Counted from the first letter of the stretch, positions 18,832 to 27,760 are shown. The stretch is DNA of 64,000 bases from Ancylobacter sp. SL191 (GCF_026625645.1 NZ_CP113056.1:4129001-4193000), one strand, 5' to 3'. The notes: generated by a model from the letters alone, not told the origin. Translations and numbers: made by a program.

Positions 18832-19731
18832 ATGCGCCATCTCGATACCGAATCGCTGGGAATGCTGATCGCCATCGTCGATACGGGCGGCTTCACCGCC
18901 GCAGCCGAGCGGGTGGGACGCACCCAATCGGCGGTGTCGGCGCGCATTGCCCAGCTCGAGGAAAATCTCGGCGTGCGGCTGCTGGAGCGTTCCCGGCGCG
19001 GCATCTCGCTGACCGAGACCGGCGAGCGGCTGGTGGCGCATGCGCGACGCCTGCTCGCCTTCGAGAGCGAGGCACTGGCCGATCTCAAGGGCGGCACGCC
19101 CGAGGGCAGCGTGCGCATCGGCATGCCCGACGATTATGTCGACGCCTATTTCACCCCGACCATCGCCCGCTTCGCCGCCGCCTATCCGCGCGTGGAAATC
19201 TCCATTCGCTGCGATCTCTCCAAGAATCTGGAGCCGGAGGTCGATCGCGGGCAGATCGACGTGGCGCTGCTGACGCGCGACCTTACCCGCCCGACCGGCG
19301 AACTGCTCAAGAAGGAAAAGCTGCTCTGGCTCGCCGCGCGCGGCCACCGGCCCGAGCGCAACGACCCGCTGCCGCTGGCGCTGTTTCCCACCGGCTGCCG
19401 CGTGCGCCCGCACATCGCCGCCGCGCTCGACAAGGCCGGGCTGAACTGGCGGGTGGCCTGCACCTCCTCCTCGCAGGGCGGCGTGCATTCGGCGGTGGAG
19501 ACCGGGCTGTGCATCACCGCCCTGCCCGAATGCGCCGCACCGCCGGAATGGCGCCGCCTCGGCGCCGCCGACGGCCTGCCGCCGCTGCCGGACATGGAGA
19601 TCGGCCTGTTCCTCGCCCCCGCCGCCTCGCCGGCCGCCCGGCGCCTCGCGGACACGCTGCGCACGGCGATGGCGATGCCCAGCGCAGTGATGCCGAGCGC
19701 GCTGGCCCCCGGCAGCGTGGCGGCGGCCTGA
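18832..19731 (+). CDS. LysR-family transcriptional regulator
   Basis: 299-residue regulator. The N-terminal helix-turn-helix includes FTAAAERVGRTQSAVSARIA (about residues 20-39), followed by the LENLGVRLLER-type wing and a periplasmic-binding-fold effector domain. Start 18832 follows AGGAGG; an in-frame ATG at 18793 is less likely. LysR proteins often regulate the divergent neighbour, here the EamA transporter. The chromate transporter gene downstream begins 70 bases later on the same strand. Effector unknown. Confidence 0.9.
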   Translation: MRHLDTESLGMLIAIVDTGGFTAAAERVGRTQSAVSARIAQLEENLGVRLLERSRRGISLTETGERLVAHARRLLAFESEALADLKGGTPEGSVRIGMPDDYVDAYFTPTIARFAAAYPRVEISIRCDLSKNLEPEVDRGQIDVALLTRDLTRPTGELLKKEKLLWLAARGHRPERNDPLPLALFPTGCRVRPHIAAALDKAGLNWRVACTSSSQGGVHSAVETGLCITALPECAAPPEWRRLGAADGLPPLPDMEIGLFLAPAASPAARRLADTLRTAMAMPSAVMPSALAPGSVAAA

Positions 19732-19801
19732 GGCCGTCGTCGCCCTCTCCGTCATCGCAAATTCACATGCAATGCGCGCCCTCTCGCGCTAACGCAGATG
19801 G

Positions 19802-21019
19802 ATGAGCGACACGACCCGCGAGCGCACCACCGACACCGCCGAAAGCACCGGTAGCCCCGGCGAGGTGTTCGGCGCCTTCCTCAAGCTCGGCCTCACCTCC
19901 TTTGGCGGGCCGGTGGCGCATCTCGGCTTCTTCCGCGAGGAACTGGTCGCCAGGCGCGGCTGGCTGAGCGAACCCGCCTACGCCAATCTCGTCGCGCTCT
20001 GCCAGTTCCTGCCCGGCCCGGCCTCCAGCCAGGTCGGCATGGCCATCGGGCTGATGCGGGCCGGGCTCGCCGGCATGGCGGCGGCCTGGGTCGCCTTCAC
20101 CCTGCCCTCCGCCCTGCTGATGCTCGGCTTCGCCTATGGCTTCGTCGCCGCCGACAAGGCGGGGATCGGCGGGGGCTGGCTGGCCGGTCTCAAGGTCGCC
20201 GCCGCCGCCATCGTGGCGGACGCCGTGCTCGGCATGGCGCGCAATCTCTGCCCGGACCGCGAACGCCGCACCCTCGCCTTGCTGGCGGCCGCCGCCGCGA
20301 CCCTGCTGCCCGGCGCATTGGGGCAGGTCGGCGTCATCCTCGCCGGCGGGCTGATCGGGCTCGCCCTGCTCTCCGTCGAGCCGACCCATGTGCCGGCGCC
20401 CGGCCGGCATCTGCCGGGGCGCACGGCCTCCATCGCCGCGCTCCTCACCTTCGCCGGGCTGCTGGTCGCGCTGCCGCTGCTGGCGGCCACACATCCCGGC
20501 CTCGCGCTGTTCGATACCTTCTACCGCGCGGGCTCGCTGGTGTTCGGCGGCGGTCATGTGGTGCTGCCGCTGATCGAGGCGGAGGTGGTGCATCCCGGCG
20601 GAGTGACGCGCGAGGCATTCCTCGCCGGCTATGGCGCGGTGCAGGCGATGCCCGGCCCGCTCTTCTCCTTCGCCGCCTATGTCGGGGCGATCATGCCCAG
20701 CGCGCCCAACGGTCTTACCGGCGGGCTCATCGCGCTGATCGGCGCCTTCCTGCCCTCGGCTCTGCTGGTCTATGGCGCGCTGCGCTTCTGGACCGCACTG
20801 GCGGCGCAGCGGCGGGTGCGCAACGCGGTCGCCGGCATCAATGCCGCCGTCGTCGGCCTGCTCGGTGCCGCCTTCTGGGATCCGGTGGTTTCGTCAAGCC
20901 TCACCTCGCCACGCGCGGTCGCGCTGGCGCTGCTGGCCTATCTCGCGCTGGCACTGTGGAAGGTGCCGGCCTGGGCCGTGGTGGCGGGCGCCGCGCTAGC
21001 CGGCGCCCTGCTGCTGTGA
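19802..21019 (+). CDS. chrA: chromate transporter, ChrA family (two-domain)
   Basis: 405-residue membrane protein with two homologous CHR domains. The first has LTSFGGPVAHLGFFREE and CQFLPGPASSQ; the second has LVFGGGHVVLPLIE and QAMPGPLFSFAAY. This arrangement is the long-chain ChrA, which extrudes chromate in characterised cases. No chrB-type regulator is next to it, so chromate resistance is not certain. It ends two bases before the stop of the convergent SDR gene, with no terminator seen between them. Confidence 0.88.
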   Translation: MSDTTRERTTDTAESTGSPGEVFGAFLKLGLTSFGGPVAHLGFFREELVARRGWLSEPAYANLVALCQFLPGPASSQVGMAIGLMRAGLAGMAAAWVAFTLPSALLMLGFAYGFVAADKAGIGGGWLAGLKVAAAAIVADAVLGMARNLCPDRERRTLALLAAAAATLLPGALGQVGVILAGGLIGLALLSVEPTHVPAPGRHLPGRTASIAALLTFAGLLVALPLLAATHPGLALFDTFYRAGSLVFGGGHVVLPLIEAEVVHPGGVTREAFLAGYGAVQAMPGPLFSFAAYVGAIMPSAPNGLTGGLIALIGAFLPSALLVYGALRFWTALAAQRRVRNAVAGINAAVVGLLGAAFWDPVVSSSLTSPRAVALALLAYLALALWKVPAWAVVAGAALAGALLL

Positions 21020-21021
21020 GG

Positions 21022-21792
21022 TCAGTCCCGAACAACCTTGAAGCCGGCGAAGGCCTGGCAGGTCGGAAAAACCTGAAGGCTGTTCACCACCACATGGCGC
21101 GGCAGGGTGCAGCAGAAGAACACCTGCTCGGCGATGTCTTCCGAGGTCAGCGACTGCGTGCCGGCATAGACGCCCTCGGATTTCTGCGCGTCGCCATGGA
21201 AGCGCACCAGCGAGAACTCGGTCTCGACCATGCCCGGCTCGATATTGGTGACGCGCACCTGCGTGCCGGCCAGATCCGCCATCAGGTTCAGCGCGAACTG
21301 CTTCACGAAGGCCTTGGTGCCGCCATAGGCATTGCCGCCCGCATAGGGGTAGTCGCCGGCGATGGAGCCGGTGAACACCACATGGCCCTCCTTGCGCTCG
21401 ACCATGGCCGGCAGCGTCGCGCGCACCGTGTAGAGCAGGCCCTTGATGTTGGTATCGACCATGTCCTCCCAATCCTTCAGGCTGGCGGCCTGGGCGGGTT
21501 CGAGGCCGAGGGCGAGGCCGGCATTGGCGAAGACGACATTGACCGTGCGAAAGCTCTCCGGCAGGCCGGTGAGCGCCTCGGTCAGCGCGGCGTTGTCGCG
21601 CACATCGACCTCCAGCGGGTGGAAATGCGGGCCGAGCTCGTCGCGCAGCGCGATCAGCCGGTCGGCGCGGCGGCCGGTGCCGATGACCTTGGCGCCCGCC
21701 AGCACGAAGCGCCGCGCGGTCGCCGCGCCGATGCCGGAGGTGGCTCCGGTGATGAGAACCGTCAGCGTGGCGGGATCCAGCATCTGATACAT
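21022..21792 (-). CDS. SDR-family oxidoreductase (YdfG-like)
   Basis: 256-residue NAD(P)-dependent dehydrogenase. It has the TGATSGIG nucleotide loop (15-22), ANAG at 89-92, and catalytic Ser143, Tyr156 and Lys160. The pattern of EGHVVFTGSIAGDYPYAGGN resembles YdfG/serine-3-hydroxy acid dehydrogenases, which reduce malonic semialdehyde or oxidise L-allo-threonine. The start at 21792 follows GAGAGGT; the long upstream open frame is not coding. Substrate is inferred from the subfamily only. Confidence 0.85.
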   Translation of the reverse strand: MYQMLDPATLTVLITGATSGIGAATARRFVLAGAKVIGTGRRADRLIALRDELGPHFHPLEVDVRDNAALTEALTGLPESFRTVNVVFANAGLALGLEPAQAASLKDWEDMVDTNIKGLLYTVRATLPAMVERKEGHVVFTGSIAGDYPYAGGNAYGGTKAFVKQFALNLMADLAGTQVRVTNIEPGMVETEFSLVRFHGDAQKSEGVYAGTQSLTSEDIAEQVFFCCTLPRHVVVNSLQVFPTCQAFAGFKVVRD

Positions 21793-22114
21793 GGCGGCGA
21801 CCTCTCGGGCGTGAAGCGGCGGGCGGAAACGGGTGCGGGGAATGCTGCGTCGCACATATCGCGTCGGCGCGTGCGCGTCCATCACACGAATGTCTCGCGC
21901 GCCAAAGTCCCTCACGCGACCATCGCGCGGCGACAGGTGACCGACAGTCAAGCCGTCGTTAACCCGTGGTTGAGCATAAGCAGCAAGGGCGATGCTTGCC
22001 GCCGCAGGGTCACGGTCACGCCACGATCCTCCGCGAAACAAAGACTCGACCGTCCCGCGTGCCCCGAGAGATGCAAGATCGCCCCCGCGATGCGGCGGGC
22101 GAGGAGTTAGCCTG
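21793..22114. other. 322-base divergent gap, no gene recognised
   Basis: Region between the SDR gene (minus) and the Inh-type lipoprotein gene (plus). It must hold promoters for both, but no convincing -35/-10 pair was found. A GTTAACC stretch occurs near 21957. Open frames crossing it are extensions of the flanking genes. Confidence 0.5.
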
Positions 22115-22699
22115 ATGAGCGTCAAGACCACCCTGGCCGTCACCGTCGCCGCCCTCCTTCTCGGAGGCTGCAGCACGACGCTTGACGGATTCGGTGGCCA
22201 GCAGGCCGCGGTCGAGCCCAGCCAGATCACCCCGGCGCCCACCGGGTCGATCGAGAGCTCCGCCGTGCCGCCCCCCGCGCCCACCACCTATGGCGCGGGC
22301 GCCGCCACCGCCGCCGCTGCGGTGACGCCGCGCGCGCCGGAAACCCCGGTCGCCCTCTCCCCGCCCCAGGCCACCGCGCCGGGCGGCGTCGCCTATGCCG
22401 AACCCGGCGCCGCCCGCACGCAGCTCGCCGGCGCGTGGAAATTCGGCTGGGACAACGGGCAGAAGAGCTGCAAGGTCACGCTCTCCACCGATCGCGGCAT
22501 GACCGGCTTTGCCGCCAATGCCGACGTGGATTGCCCCAACGACATCTTCATGACCAAGGCGTGGGATGTGTGGGGCGACGACATCGTGCTGCAGAACCAC
22601 CTCGGCAAGGTGACGGCGCGGCTGAAGCCGATGGGCAATGGCCTGTTCGACGGCACCACCACCGCCGACGGCACGCACATCACGCTGACGCGCGGCTAA
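22115..22699 (+). CDS. lipoprotein with AprI/Inh metalloprotease-inhibitor domain (Omp19-like)
   Basis: 194-residue exported lipoprotein. The lipobox LLLGGC places the acylated Cys at residue 19. A low-complexity Pro/Ala linker (about residues 30-100) leads to a C-terminal beta-barrel domain with LAGAWKFGWDNGQKSC and a second Cys in VDCPND, the pattern of Inh/AprI inhibitors and of Brucella Omp19. The product is probably outer-membrane anchored and may inhibit proteases. Start 22115 follows GAGGAG. The neighbouring alpha-2-macroglobulin is far away, so no protease system is implied. Confidence 0.82.
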   Translation: MSVKTTLAVTVAALLLGGCSTTLDGFGGQQAAVEPSQITPAPTGSIESSAVPPPAPTTYGAGAATAAAAVTPRAPETPVALSPPQATAPGGVAYAEPGAARTQLAGAWKFGWDNGQKSCKVTLSTDRGMTGFAANADVDCPNDIFMTKAWDVWGDDIVLQNHLGKVTARLKPMGNGLFDGTTTADGTHITLTRG

Positions 22700-22770
22700 T
22701 ATTTCAATTTTACAATCATTCCAATGACTGGATTGCTCCGGTCATTGCGCCGCCCTTCCCCAGCGTGATG

Positions 22771-22807
22771 GCGCGTTTTTATTGTGCAGCGCGGTGAAAA
22801 AACGCGC
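22771..22807. promoter_or_regulatory. 10-bp inverted repeat, possible terminator of the lipoprotein gene
   Basis: GCGCGTTTTT (22771-22780) pairs with AAAAACGCGC (22798-22807) around 17 bases. A shorter CAATGAC/GTCATTG repeat lies at 22722-22747. Both are in the 343-base gap before the next small gene. Confidence 0.4.
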
Positions 22808-22896
22808 GCACCGCCGCGATATGTGTCGTGCGCGTGGAAAAAGTGACGGCAAATCTGAACTAATCCCCCCACCACTTGCGTAGTCTCGCGGATGGC

Positions 22897-22936
22897 GACG
22901 ATGTGAGACTGTGAGATCTTGGTCACAGTCATCGTC
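22897..22936. promoter_or_regulatory. long imperfect hairpin upstream of the small gene
   Basis: GACGAT, a 4-base bulge, then GACTGTGA pairs with TCACAGTC and ATCGTC around an 8-base loop. This 14-bp stem lies about 107 bases before the ATG of the small gene. It could be a regulator-binding site or a structured leader. Confidence 0.4.
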
Positions 22937-23042
22937 ACGTTATCGGGAACTGCGAGATAATTGGTGCGTTAACCGTGGCGCCGGGTCATTGTGGTCATCA
23001 GGAAAGCTGATTGATTCGCTCGGTTGAGAAGAGGGGATTGTG

Positions 23043-23282
23043 ATGCTGCAGGCGACCAAGGCCATGACACCAGCGGTTTCTTCACTCATCGCACGCGACG
23101 CCGAGCCGGCGCGGACCGGCTTCCCGCGCCGCGACCCGGCCAGCATCACCCAGCTCATGTCGCAGCATCTCGATCTCGCCTGCCCGGCCACCGATTCCGA
23201 GGCGCTGCGCCTGCTGCGTCAGGCGTTTCCGGGCGCGCCGCTCACCGCCCGCGTCGAAGTAATGGCCCGCCGCGCCCGCTGA
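23043..23282 (+). CDS. small protein of unknown function
   Basis: 79-residue basic protein, not recognised. It has no signal peptide, membrane segment or cysteine pair; the C-terminal half LMSQHLDLACPATDSEALRL may form helices. It is accepted as a gene because GAGGGG sits six bases before the ATG, composition matches neighbouring coding DNA, and a good intrinsic terminator follows 38 bases after the stop. It stands alone between a lipoprotein gene and the convergent pssA. Confidence 0.55.
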   Translation: MLQATKAMTPAVSSLIARDAEPARTGFPRRDPASITQLMSQHLDLACPATDSEALRLLRQAFPGAPLTARVEVMARRAR

Positions 23283-23320
23283 CGCGGGCCCCTCGCGGTT
23301 TCCGACGTTTCCTGCCCAGT

Positions 23321-23357
23321 GCCGCCCCGGCTCCTTGCCGTCGGGCGGCTTCTTTTT
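23321..23357 (+). terminator. intrinsic terminator after the small gene
   Basis: GCCGCCC (23321-23327) pairs with GGGCGGC (23343-23349), followed at once by TTCTTTTT. It lies just before the end of the convergent pssA gene. Confidence 0.8.
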
Positions 23358-23378
23358 GGGCTGACCCGTGAAGGCGGC

Positions 23379-24257
23379 TCAGTTGAGGTGCGCGGGCGGG
23401 CGGTGCTCGTCCGGCACCTCCACGCCATGCGGCTCCTCGGGCCGGGCGCCACTGGCGAGGCGCGCCTCATAGGCCCGCATCTGGCGGGCATAGCGCATGG
23501 CGGAGAAGGGCAGCGCCGCGAGATAGGCGAGGCACACCACCGAGAGCGTCGCCCAGGGCCAGGTGACCAGCACCGCCACCGACAGCACCACGGCGATGAA
23601 CAGCGGCATCACCTTGTCGCGCGGAATGCGCGCGCCCAGCCGCTTGCCGGAGAAGGCCGGCAGCTTGGACACCATCAGCAGACCGATGCCGAGGGTGAAC
23701 AGCGCCGCCACGGCGGGCGTCACCACGAGACGCGGCAGGCCGATCATCTCCAGATAGATCGGCAGCAGCATGATGAGCGCGCCGGCGGGTGCGGGAATGC
23801 CAGTGAAATAATCCGCGGCGAAGGGCGGCTTGTTCGGGTCTTCCAGCATCACGTTGAAGCGCGCGAGGCGCAGCCCGGCGCAGATGGCGAAGGCCAGCGA
23901 GGCGATCCAGCCCAGCGAGCCGAGAACATCCAGCCCCCACATATAGATGATGAGCGCCGGTGCCACGCCGAAGCACAGGAAGTCCGACAGGCTGTCCAGC
24001 TCCGCGCCGAAGCGCGAGGTGCCGTGCAGCATGCGCGCGAGGCGGCCATCCATGGCGTCGAGCACGGCGGCGATGACGATGGCGCCGAGCGCCAGCTCCA
24101 TGCGCCCCTCGAACGCCATGCGGATGCCGGTGAGGCCGGCGCAGAGCGCCAGCAGCGTCACCACATTCGGCACCAGCAGCCGCAGCGGAATGGCCTGGAA
24201 ACGGCGGCGCGGCGGCTCGGGCGCCTCCGGCTCGAAGGGCGGAAAGAGATCCGACAT
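23379..24257 (-). CDS. pssA: CDP-diacylglycerol-serine O-phosphatidyltransferase
   Basis: 292-residue integral membrane enzyme. The CDP-alcohol phosphotransferase signature D-G-x2-A-R-x8-G-x3-D-x3-D is complete at residues 70-92 (Asp70, Gly71, Ala74, Arg75, Gly84, Asp88, Asp92). It makes phosphatidylserine from CDP-diacylglycerol and serine, feeding the decarboxylase encoded 37 bases upstream. Start 24257 follows GAGGAT; an earlier in-frame ATG at 24338 lies inside psd. It forms a psd-pssA operon. Confidence 0.93.
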   Translation of the reverse strand: MSDLFPPFEPEAPEPPRRRFQAIPLRLLVPNVVTLLALCAGLTGIRMAFEGRMELALGAIVIAAVLDAMDGRLARMLHGTSRFGAELDSLSDFLCFGVAPALIIYMWGLDVLGSLGWIASLAFAICAGLRLARFNVMLEDPNKPPFAADYFTGIPAPAGALIMLLPIYLEMIGLPRLVVTPAVAALFTLGIGLLMVSKLPAFSGKRLGARIPRDKVMPLFIAVVLSVAVLVTWPWATLSVVCLAYLAALPFSAMRYARQMRAYEARLASGARPEEPHGVEVPDEHRPPAHLN

Positions 24258-24294
24258 GGCGATCCTCGCGGGCAGCGGCGGGCGGGGTGAACGG

Positions 24295-24993
24295 TCAGTC
24301 GACGCGGTAGGTGGTTTCGGGACCGCTGGCATGGGCATCGGCCAGCACCGTCTCGCCGGCCAGCGCGCGCTGGCCTTCGGCGACGAGGATGCGGGTGCCC
24401 ACCGGCAGGTAGACGTCGACGCGCGAGCCGAAGCGGATGAGGCCGAAGCGCTCGCCGGGCGCCAGGCTCTCGCCCTCGCGCACGAAGCTGACGATGCGGC
24501 GGGCGATCAGGCCGGCGATCTGAACGACGCCGACGGCGCCGAGCGTGGTCTCCAGCACCATGCCGCTGCGCTCATTGTCGTCGCTCGCCTTGTCCAGCTC
24601 GGCATTGAGGAACTTGCCCGGCCGATAGGCGATGCGGGTGATGCGACCGGCCAGCGGGGCGCGGTTCACATGCACGTCGAACACATTCATGAAGATGCAC
24701 ACGCGCGGCAGCGGCAATTCGCCAAGGCCAAGCTCGGCCGGCGGCACGGCGGGGCCGACGAGGCAGACGCGCCCATCGGCGGGGGAGACCACCAGCCCCT
24801 CGCGCACCGGCGTGACGCGCTCGGGATCGCGGAAGAAGTAGCAGATCCACGCGGTGATCAGCACACAGATCCAGCCGAGCGGCGGCACCAGCCACAGCAG
24901 CAGGGCGGAGGCCGCCGCGCCGATGAGGATGAAGGGGTAGCCTTCCCGGTGGATCGGGGCGAGACCGCTGCGGATCGAGTCGATGATGGTCAT
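24295..24993 (-). CDS. psd: phosphatidylserine decarboxylase proenzyme (short form)
   Basis: 232-residue membrane-bound enzyme of the short Psd type. Self-cleavage between Gly189 and Ser190 in [12 protein letters not shown] creates the pyruvoyl cofactor. The N-terminal part has two hydrophobic segments, and [11 protein letters not shown] is a conserved active-site stretch. It converts phosphatidylserine to phosphatidylethanolamine. Start 24993 follows AGGAAAG; the frame extends upstream to 25095 through a repeat and hairpin that are not coding. Confidence 0.92.
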   Translation of the reverse strand: MTIIDSIRSGLAPIHREGYPFILIGAAASALLLWLVPPLGWICVLITAWICYFFRDPERVTPVREGLVVSPADGRVCLVGPAVPPAELGLGELPLPRVCIFMNVFDVHVNRAPLAGRITRIAYRPGKFLNAELDKASDDNERSGMVLETTLGAVGVVQIAGLIARRIVSFVREGESLAPGERFGLIRFGSRVDVYLPVGTRILVAEGQRALAGETVLADAHASGPETTYRVD

Positions 24994-25003
24994 GAACCGC
25001 TTT

Positions 25004-25060
25004 CCTAGAGCATTTTCGAGCGAAGTGGTTTCCGGTTCGCGTGAAGAAAATGCGTTGTAA
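25004..25060. repeat. dispersed Hyphomicrobiales intergenic element
   Basis: Contains TAGAGCATTTTCGAGCGAAG, then CCGGTTCGCGTGAAGAAAATGCG. The ends GCATTTTC and GAAAATGC pair, giving a hairpin-like element. I recognise the wording as a very common intergenic repeat of this order (recall, not a search). It lies just upstream of psd. Confidence 0.7.
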
Positions 25061-25064
25061 CAAA

Positions 25065-25112
25065 CCGTAAGAGAAGGTCCGGTGAAGGAGTTCACCGGAC
25101 CTTCTCTTACGG
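25065..25112. repeat. perfect 22-bp hairpin with 4-base loop
   Basis: The arm at 25065-25086 (starting CCGTAAGAGAAGG) is exactly complementary to 25091-25112, with loop GGAG. It lies between the end of the ABC exporter gene and psd, directly beside the dispersed element. There is no long T run on either side, so it is not a standard terminator, although TTTGTT follows on the minus strand. Confidence 0.9.
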
Positions 25113-25258
25113 CCGCTCCGGCAGCGGCCCCGGAGAGGTAGGGCCAGCCGGGCGGTACGTCAAATGGAAGCGGCGTGAGGCGGTTCGGGTTCCACCGTCA
25201 CCGCGCGACGCCGCGGCGCCGCTGCGTCACCCGGCCGGGCCGCGCCGGCGCCAACCGC

Positions 25259-27232
25259 TCACGCGGCGGCCGGGCTCGGCGCCGGGCGGGCGGGCGCGGG
25301 CGCGTCCGGCACCACCTCGTCCACCTCGCCGGCGGCCTTCAGCGTCTCGCGGGCGCGCTCGGCCTCGCGCTGGCGCTCCCACATGGAGTGGTAGAGGCCG
25401 CCCTTGTCCATCAGTTCGGCATGGGTGCCGCGCTCGGCGATGCGGCCATGCTCGAGCACGATGATCTCGTCGGCGCCGACCACGGTGGAGAGCCGGTGGG
25501 CGATGACCAGCGTGGTGCGCCCGCGCGAGACGCCTTCCAGCGCGTCCTGGATCTCGCGCTCGGTGTGGCTGTCCAGCGCCGAGGTCGCCTCGTCGAGGAT
25601 GAGGATGGGCGGGTTCTTCAGGATGGTGCGGGCAATCGCCACGCGCTGCTTCTCGCCGCCCGAGAGCTTTAGCCCGCGCTCGCCGACTTCGGTGGCGTAG
25701 CCCTTGGGGGTGCGGCGCACGAAACCGTCGATCTGCGCGAGTTCGGCGGCGCGCGCCACCTCCGCGTCGCTGGCGCCGGCGCGGCCATAGCGGATGTTGT
25801 AGGCCAGCGTGTCGTTGAACAGCACCGTGTCCTGCGGAACCATGCCGATGGCGGCGCGCAGGCTCTGCTGGTTCACCCGGCGGATGTCCTGCCCGTCAAT
25901 GGTGATGCGCCCGTCATTGATGTCATAGAAGCGGTAGAGCAGCCGCGAGATGGTCGACTTGCCCGCGCCCGAGGGGCCGACGATCGCCACGGTGCGCCCG
26001 GCCGACACCTCGAAGGACACGCCCTTGAGGATTTCGCGGTCGGGATCGTAGGAGAAGCGCACATCCTCGAAGCGCACCGTGCCGCCATTGAGCGCCAGCG
26101 CGGGCGCGCCCGGCGTGTCACGGATCTCCGGGGGGCGGGCGAGGATGGTGAACATCGCCTCGATGTCGATCAGCGACTGCTTGATCTCGCGGTAGATCAT
26201 GCCGAGGAAGTTCAGCGGCTGGTAGAGCTGGATCATCATGGCGTTGACCATGACGAAGGAGCCGACCGACTGCCGCCCGGCGCGGATGTCGAACACGCAC
26301 AGCGCCATCACCGCGGTGAGGCCGAGCGTAAAAATGGTCGCCTGCCCGGCATTCAGCCAGGCGAGCGAGGTGTGGGTATGGACGGTGGCGCGCTCATAGC
26401 GGGCCATGGAGCGGTCATAGCGCTGCGCTTCCCACGTCTCCGCGCCGAAATACTTCACCGTCTCGTAGTTCAGCAGGCTGTCCACCGCCTTGGAATTGGC
26501 GTCGGTGTCGCTCTCGTTCATCGCCGCGCGGATACCCATGCGGTACTCGGTCATGATGAAGGTGAAGAGGGTGTAGGCACCGATCATCGCCACGCTGGCG
26601 AGCGCGTAGCGCCAGTCGAACTGCCAGAGCAGCACGCCGATCACCATGGCGAATTCGAGAATCGTCGGCGCGAGATGCAGCACCAGCATCCGCACGATGG
26701 TCTCGATGCCCTCGCGCGAGCGCTCCAGCACCCGCGTCAGCCCGCCAGTCTTGCGCTCCAGATGGAAGCGCAGCGACAGCGCGTGCATGTGCTCGAAGGT
26801 TTTCAGCGCGAGGCGCCGCACCGCATGGATCGCCACCTTGGCGAACAGCCCGTCGCGCCACTGGGTGAGGCCCGCCATGACGATGCGCGAGAAGCCATAG
26901 GCCAGCGTCAGCATCACCGGCGCGGCGATGAGGTAGCTCACCGCATCGCTGGTGATGCGGGCGCCCTCGCCCTCCGCCACCGCGTCGGTCGCCCATTTGA
27001 AGATGAAGGGCGTGGACATGGTGGCGATCTTCGCCAGCACCAGCAGCAGCAGGCCCCAGACCACGCGCGCGCGCAGATCCGCCCGGTCGGCCGGCCACAG
27101 ATAGGGGCCGAGCCCCCTGAGCGCGACCAGAAGGCTGCCGCGCGGGTTGATCTCGCTGGCTTTACCCGGTGTCGCCGATGCGGCTTGGGGGGACAGGGCG
27201 TCAGGTGCGGGCACACCTTGGGGTGCGGACAT
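25259..27232 (-). CDS. Atm1-type ABC exporter (fused permease and ATPase)
   Basis: 657-residue half-transporter that should work as a homodimer in the inner membrane. Six transmembrane helices occupy roughly residues 55-350. The loop NYETVKYFGAE (255-265) is a hallmark of the Atm1/ABCB7 group. The ATPase has Walker A GPSGAGKST (419-427), signature LSGGEKQR (523-530), Walker B ILILDEATSALD (543-554) and His579. Bacterial Atm1 homologues export glutathione-metal complexes or related thiols. A metal/thiol-type ArsR regulator gene sits upstream on the same strand. The C-terminus has a low-complexity Ala/Pro tail. Confidence 0.9.
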   Translation of the reverse strand: MSAPQGVPAPDALSPQAASATPGKASEINPRGSLLVALRGLGPYLWPADRADLRARVVWGLLLLVLAKIATMSTPFIFKWATDAVAEGEGARITSDAVSYLIAAPVMLTLAYGFSRIVMAGLTQWRDGLFAKVAIHAVRRLALKTFEHMHALSLRFHLERKTGGLTRVLERSREGIETIVRMLVLHLAPTILEFAMVIGVLLWQFDWRYALASVAMIGAYTLFTFIMTEYRMGIRAAMNESDTDANSKAVDSLLNYETVKYFGAETWEAQRYDRSMARYERATVHTHTSLAWLNAGQATIFTLGLTAVMALCVFDIRAGRQSVGSFVMVNAMMIQLYQPLNFLGMIYREIKQSLIDIEAMFTILARPPEIRDTPGAPALALNGGTVRFEDVRFSYDPDREILKGVSFEVSAGRTVAIVGPSGAGKSTISRLLYRFYDINDGRITIDGQDIRRVNQQSLRAAIGMVPQDTVLFNDTLAYNIRYGRAGASDAEVARAAELAQIDGFVRRTPKGYATEVGERGLKLSGGEKQRVAIARTILKNPPILILDEATSALDSHTEREIQDALEGVSRGRTTLVIAHRLSTVVGADEIIVLEHGRIAERGTHAELMDKGGLYHSMWERQREAERARETLKAAGEVDEVVPDAPAPARPAPSPAAA

Positions 27233-27372
27233 CAGGCTTTCCGTTCAGTTCCGGCGCGGGCCCGGCGCGCGGTGCGCTCGGCCGGCCTTCGGTTCGGCGC
27301 AAGCGGGATGGTGTCCCATCAGGCCCGCGTCATAGGTCGCGTATCAGGCGTCGAGATAGGCGGGAACGCGTC

Positions 27373-27738
27373 TCAGACCAGAGCGTGCTCCCGCGCATCA
27401 GGGCTGCGGCGGGCGCAGGCACCCTCCCCCGCCAGCGTCGCGAGCAGCGGGCCGATCTCCCGCGCCAGACTGGCGACGGCCTCCCGGTCGATGCAATAGC
27501 AGGAGCGCGGCCCCTCAATGGTGCCGGTAATGAGCCCCGCCTCCTTCAGCACCTTGAGATGCTGCGAGACGGTGGACTGCGCCAGCGTCAGCCCGCGCAC
27601 GATATGCCCGCACTGGCAGCGCTCTACCTCCGCCAGGGCCCGCAATATCGCCAGCCGCGCCGGATGCGCGAGGGCACGCAGGCGCAAGGCCAGCAGCTCA
27701 TCATCCAGGTTGGAAGCGGCATCATCGCTCATCGCCAT
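27373..27738 (-). CDS. ArsR-family regulator with cysteine pairs
   Basis: 121-residue winged-helix repressor. The helix-turn-helix includes [20 protein letters not shown] (about 50-69). Cys41-Gln-Cys43 in ERCQCGHIV sits where arsenic/metal-sensing ArsR proteins carry their binding site, and Cys80-Tyr-Cys82 and Cys108 are further candidates. It may sense a metal, metalloid or reactive thiol signal. It lies 140 bases upstream of the Atm1-type exporter on the same strand. An inverted repeat CATCGT/ACGATG overlaps its start and may be its operator. The start could also be the second Met at 27732. Confidence 0.85.
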   Translation of the reverse strand: MAMSDDAASNLDDELLALRLRALAHPARLAILRALAEVERCQCGHIVRGLTLAQSTVSQHLKVLKEAGLITGTIEGPRSCYCIDREAVASLAREIGPLLATLAGEGACARRSPDAREHALV

Positions 27739-27760
27739 CGTTTATCGTCGATGGACGATG
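27736..27760. promoter_or_regulatory. candidate ArsR operator
   Basis: CATCGT (27736-27741) and ACGATG (27755-27760) form an inverted repeat with a 13-base centre containing ATCGTCGAT. The repeat covers the start codon of the arsR-like gene, as expected for self-repression. Confidence 0.4.
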
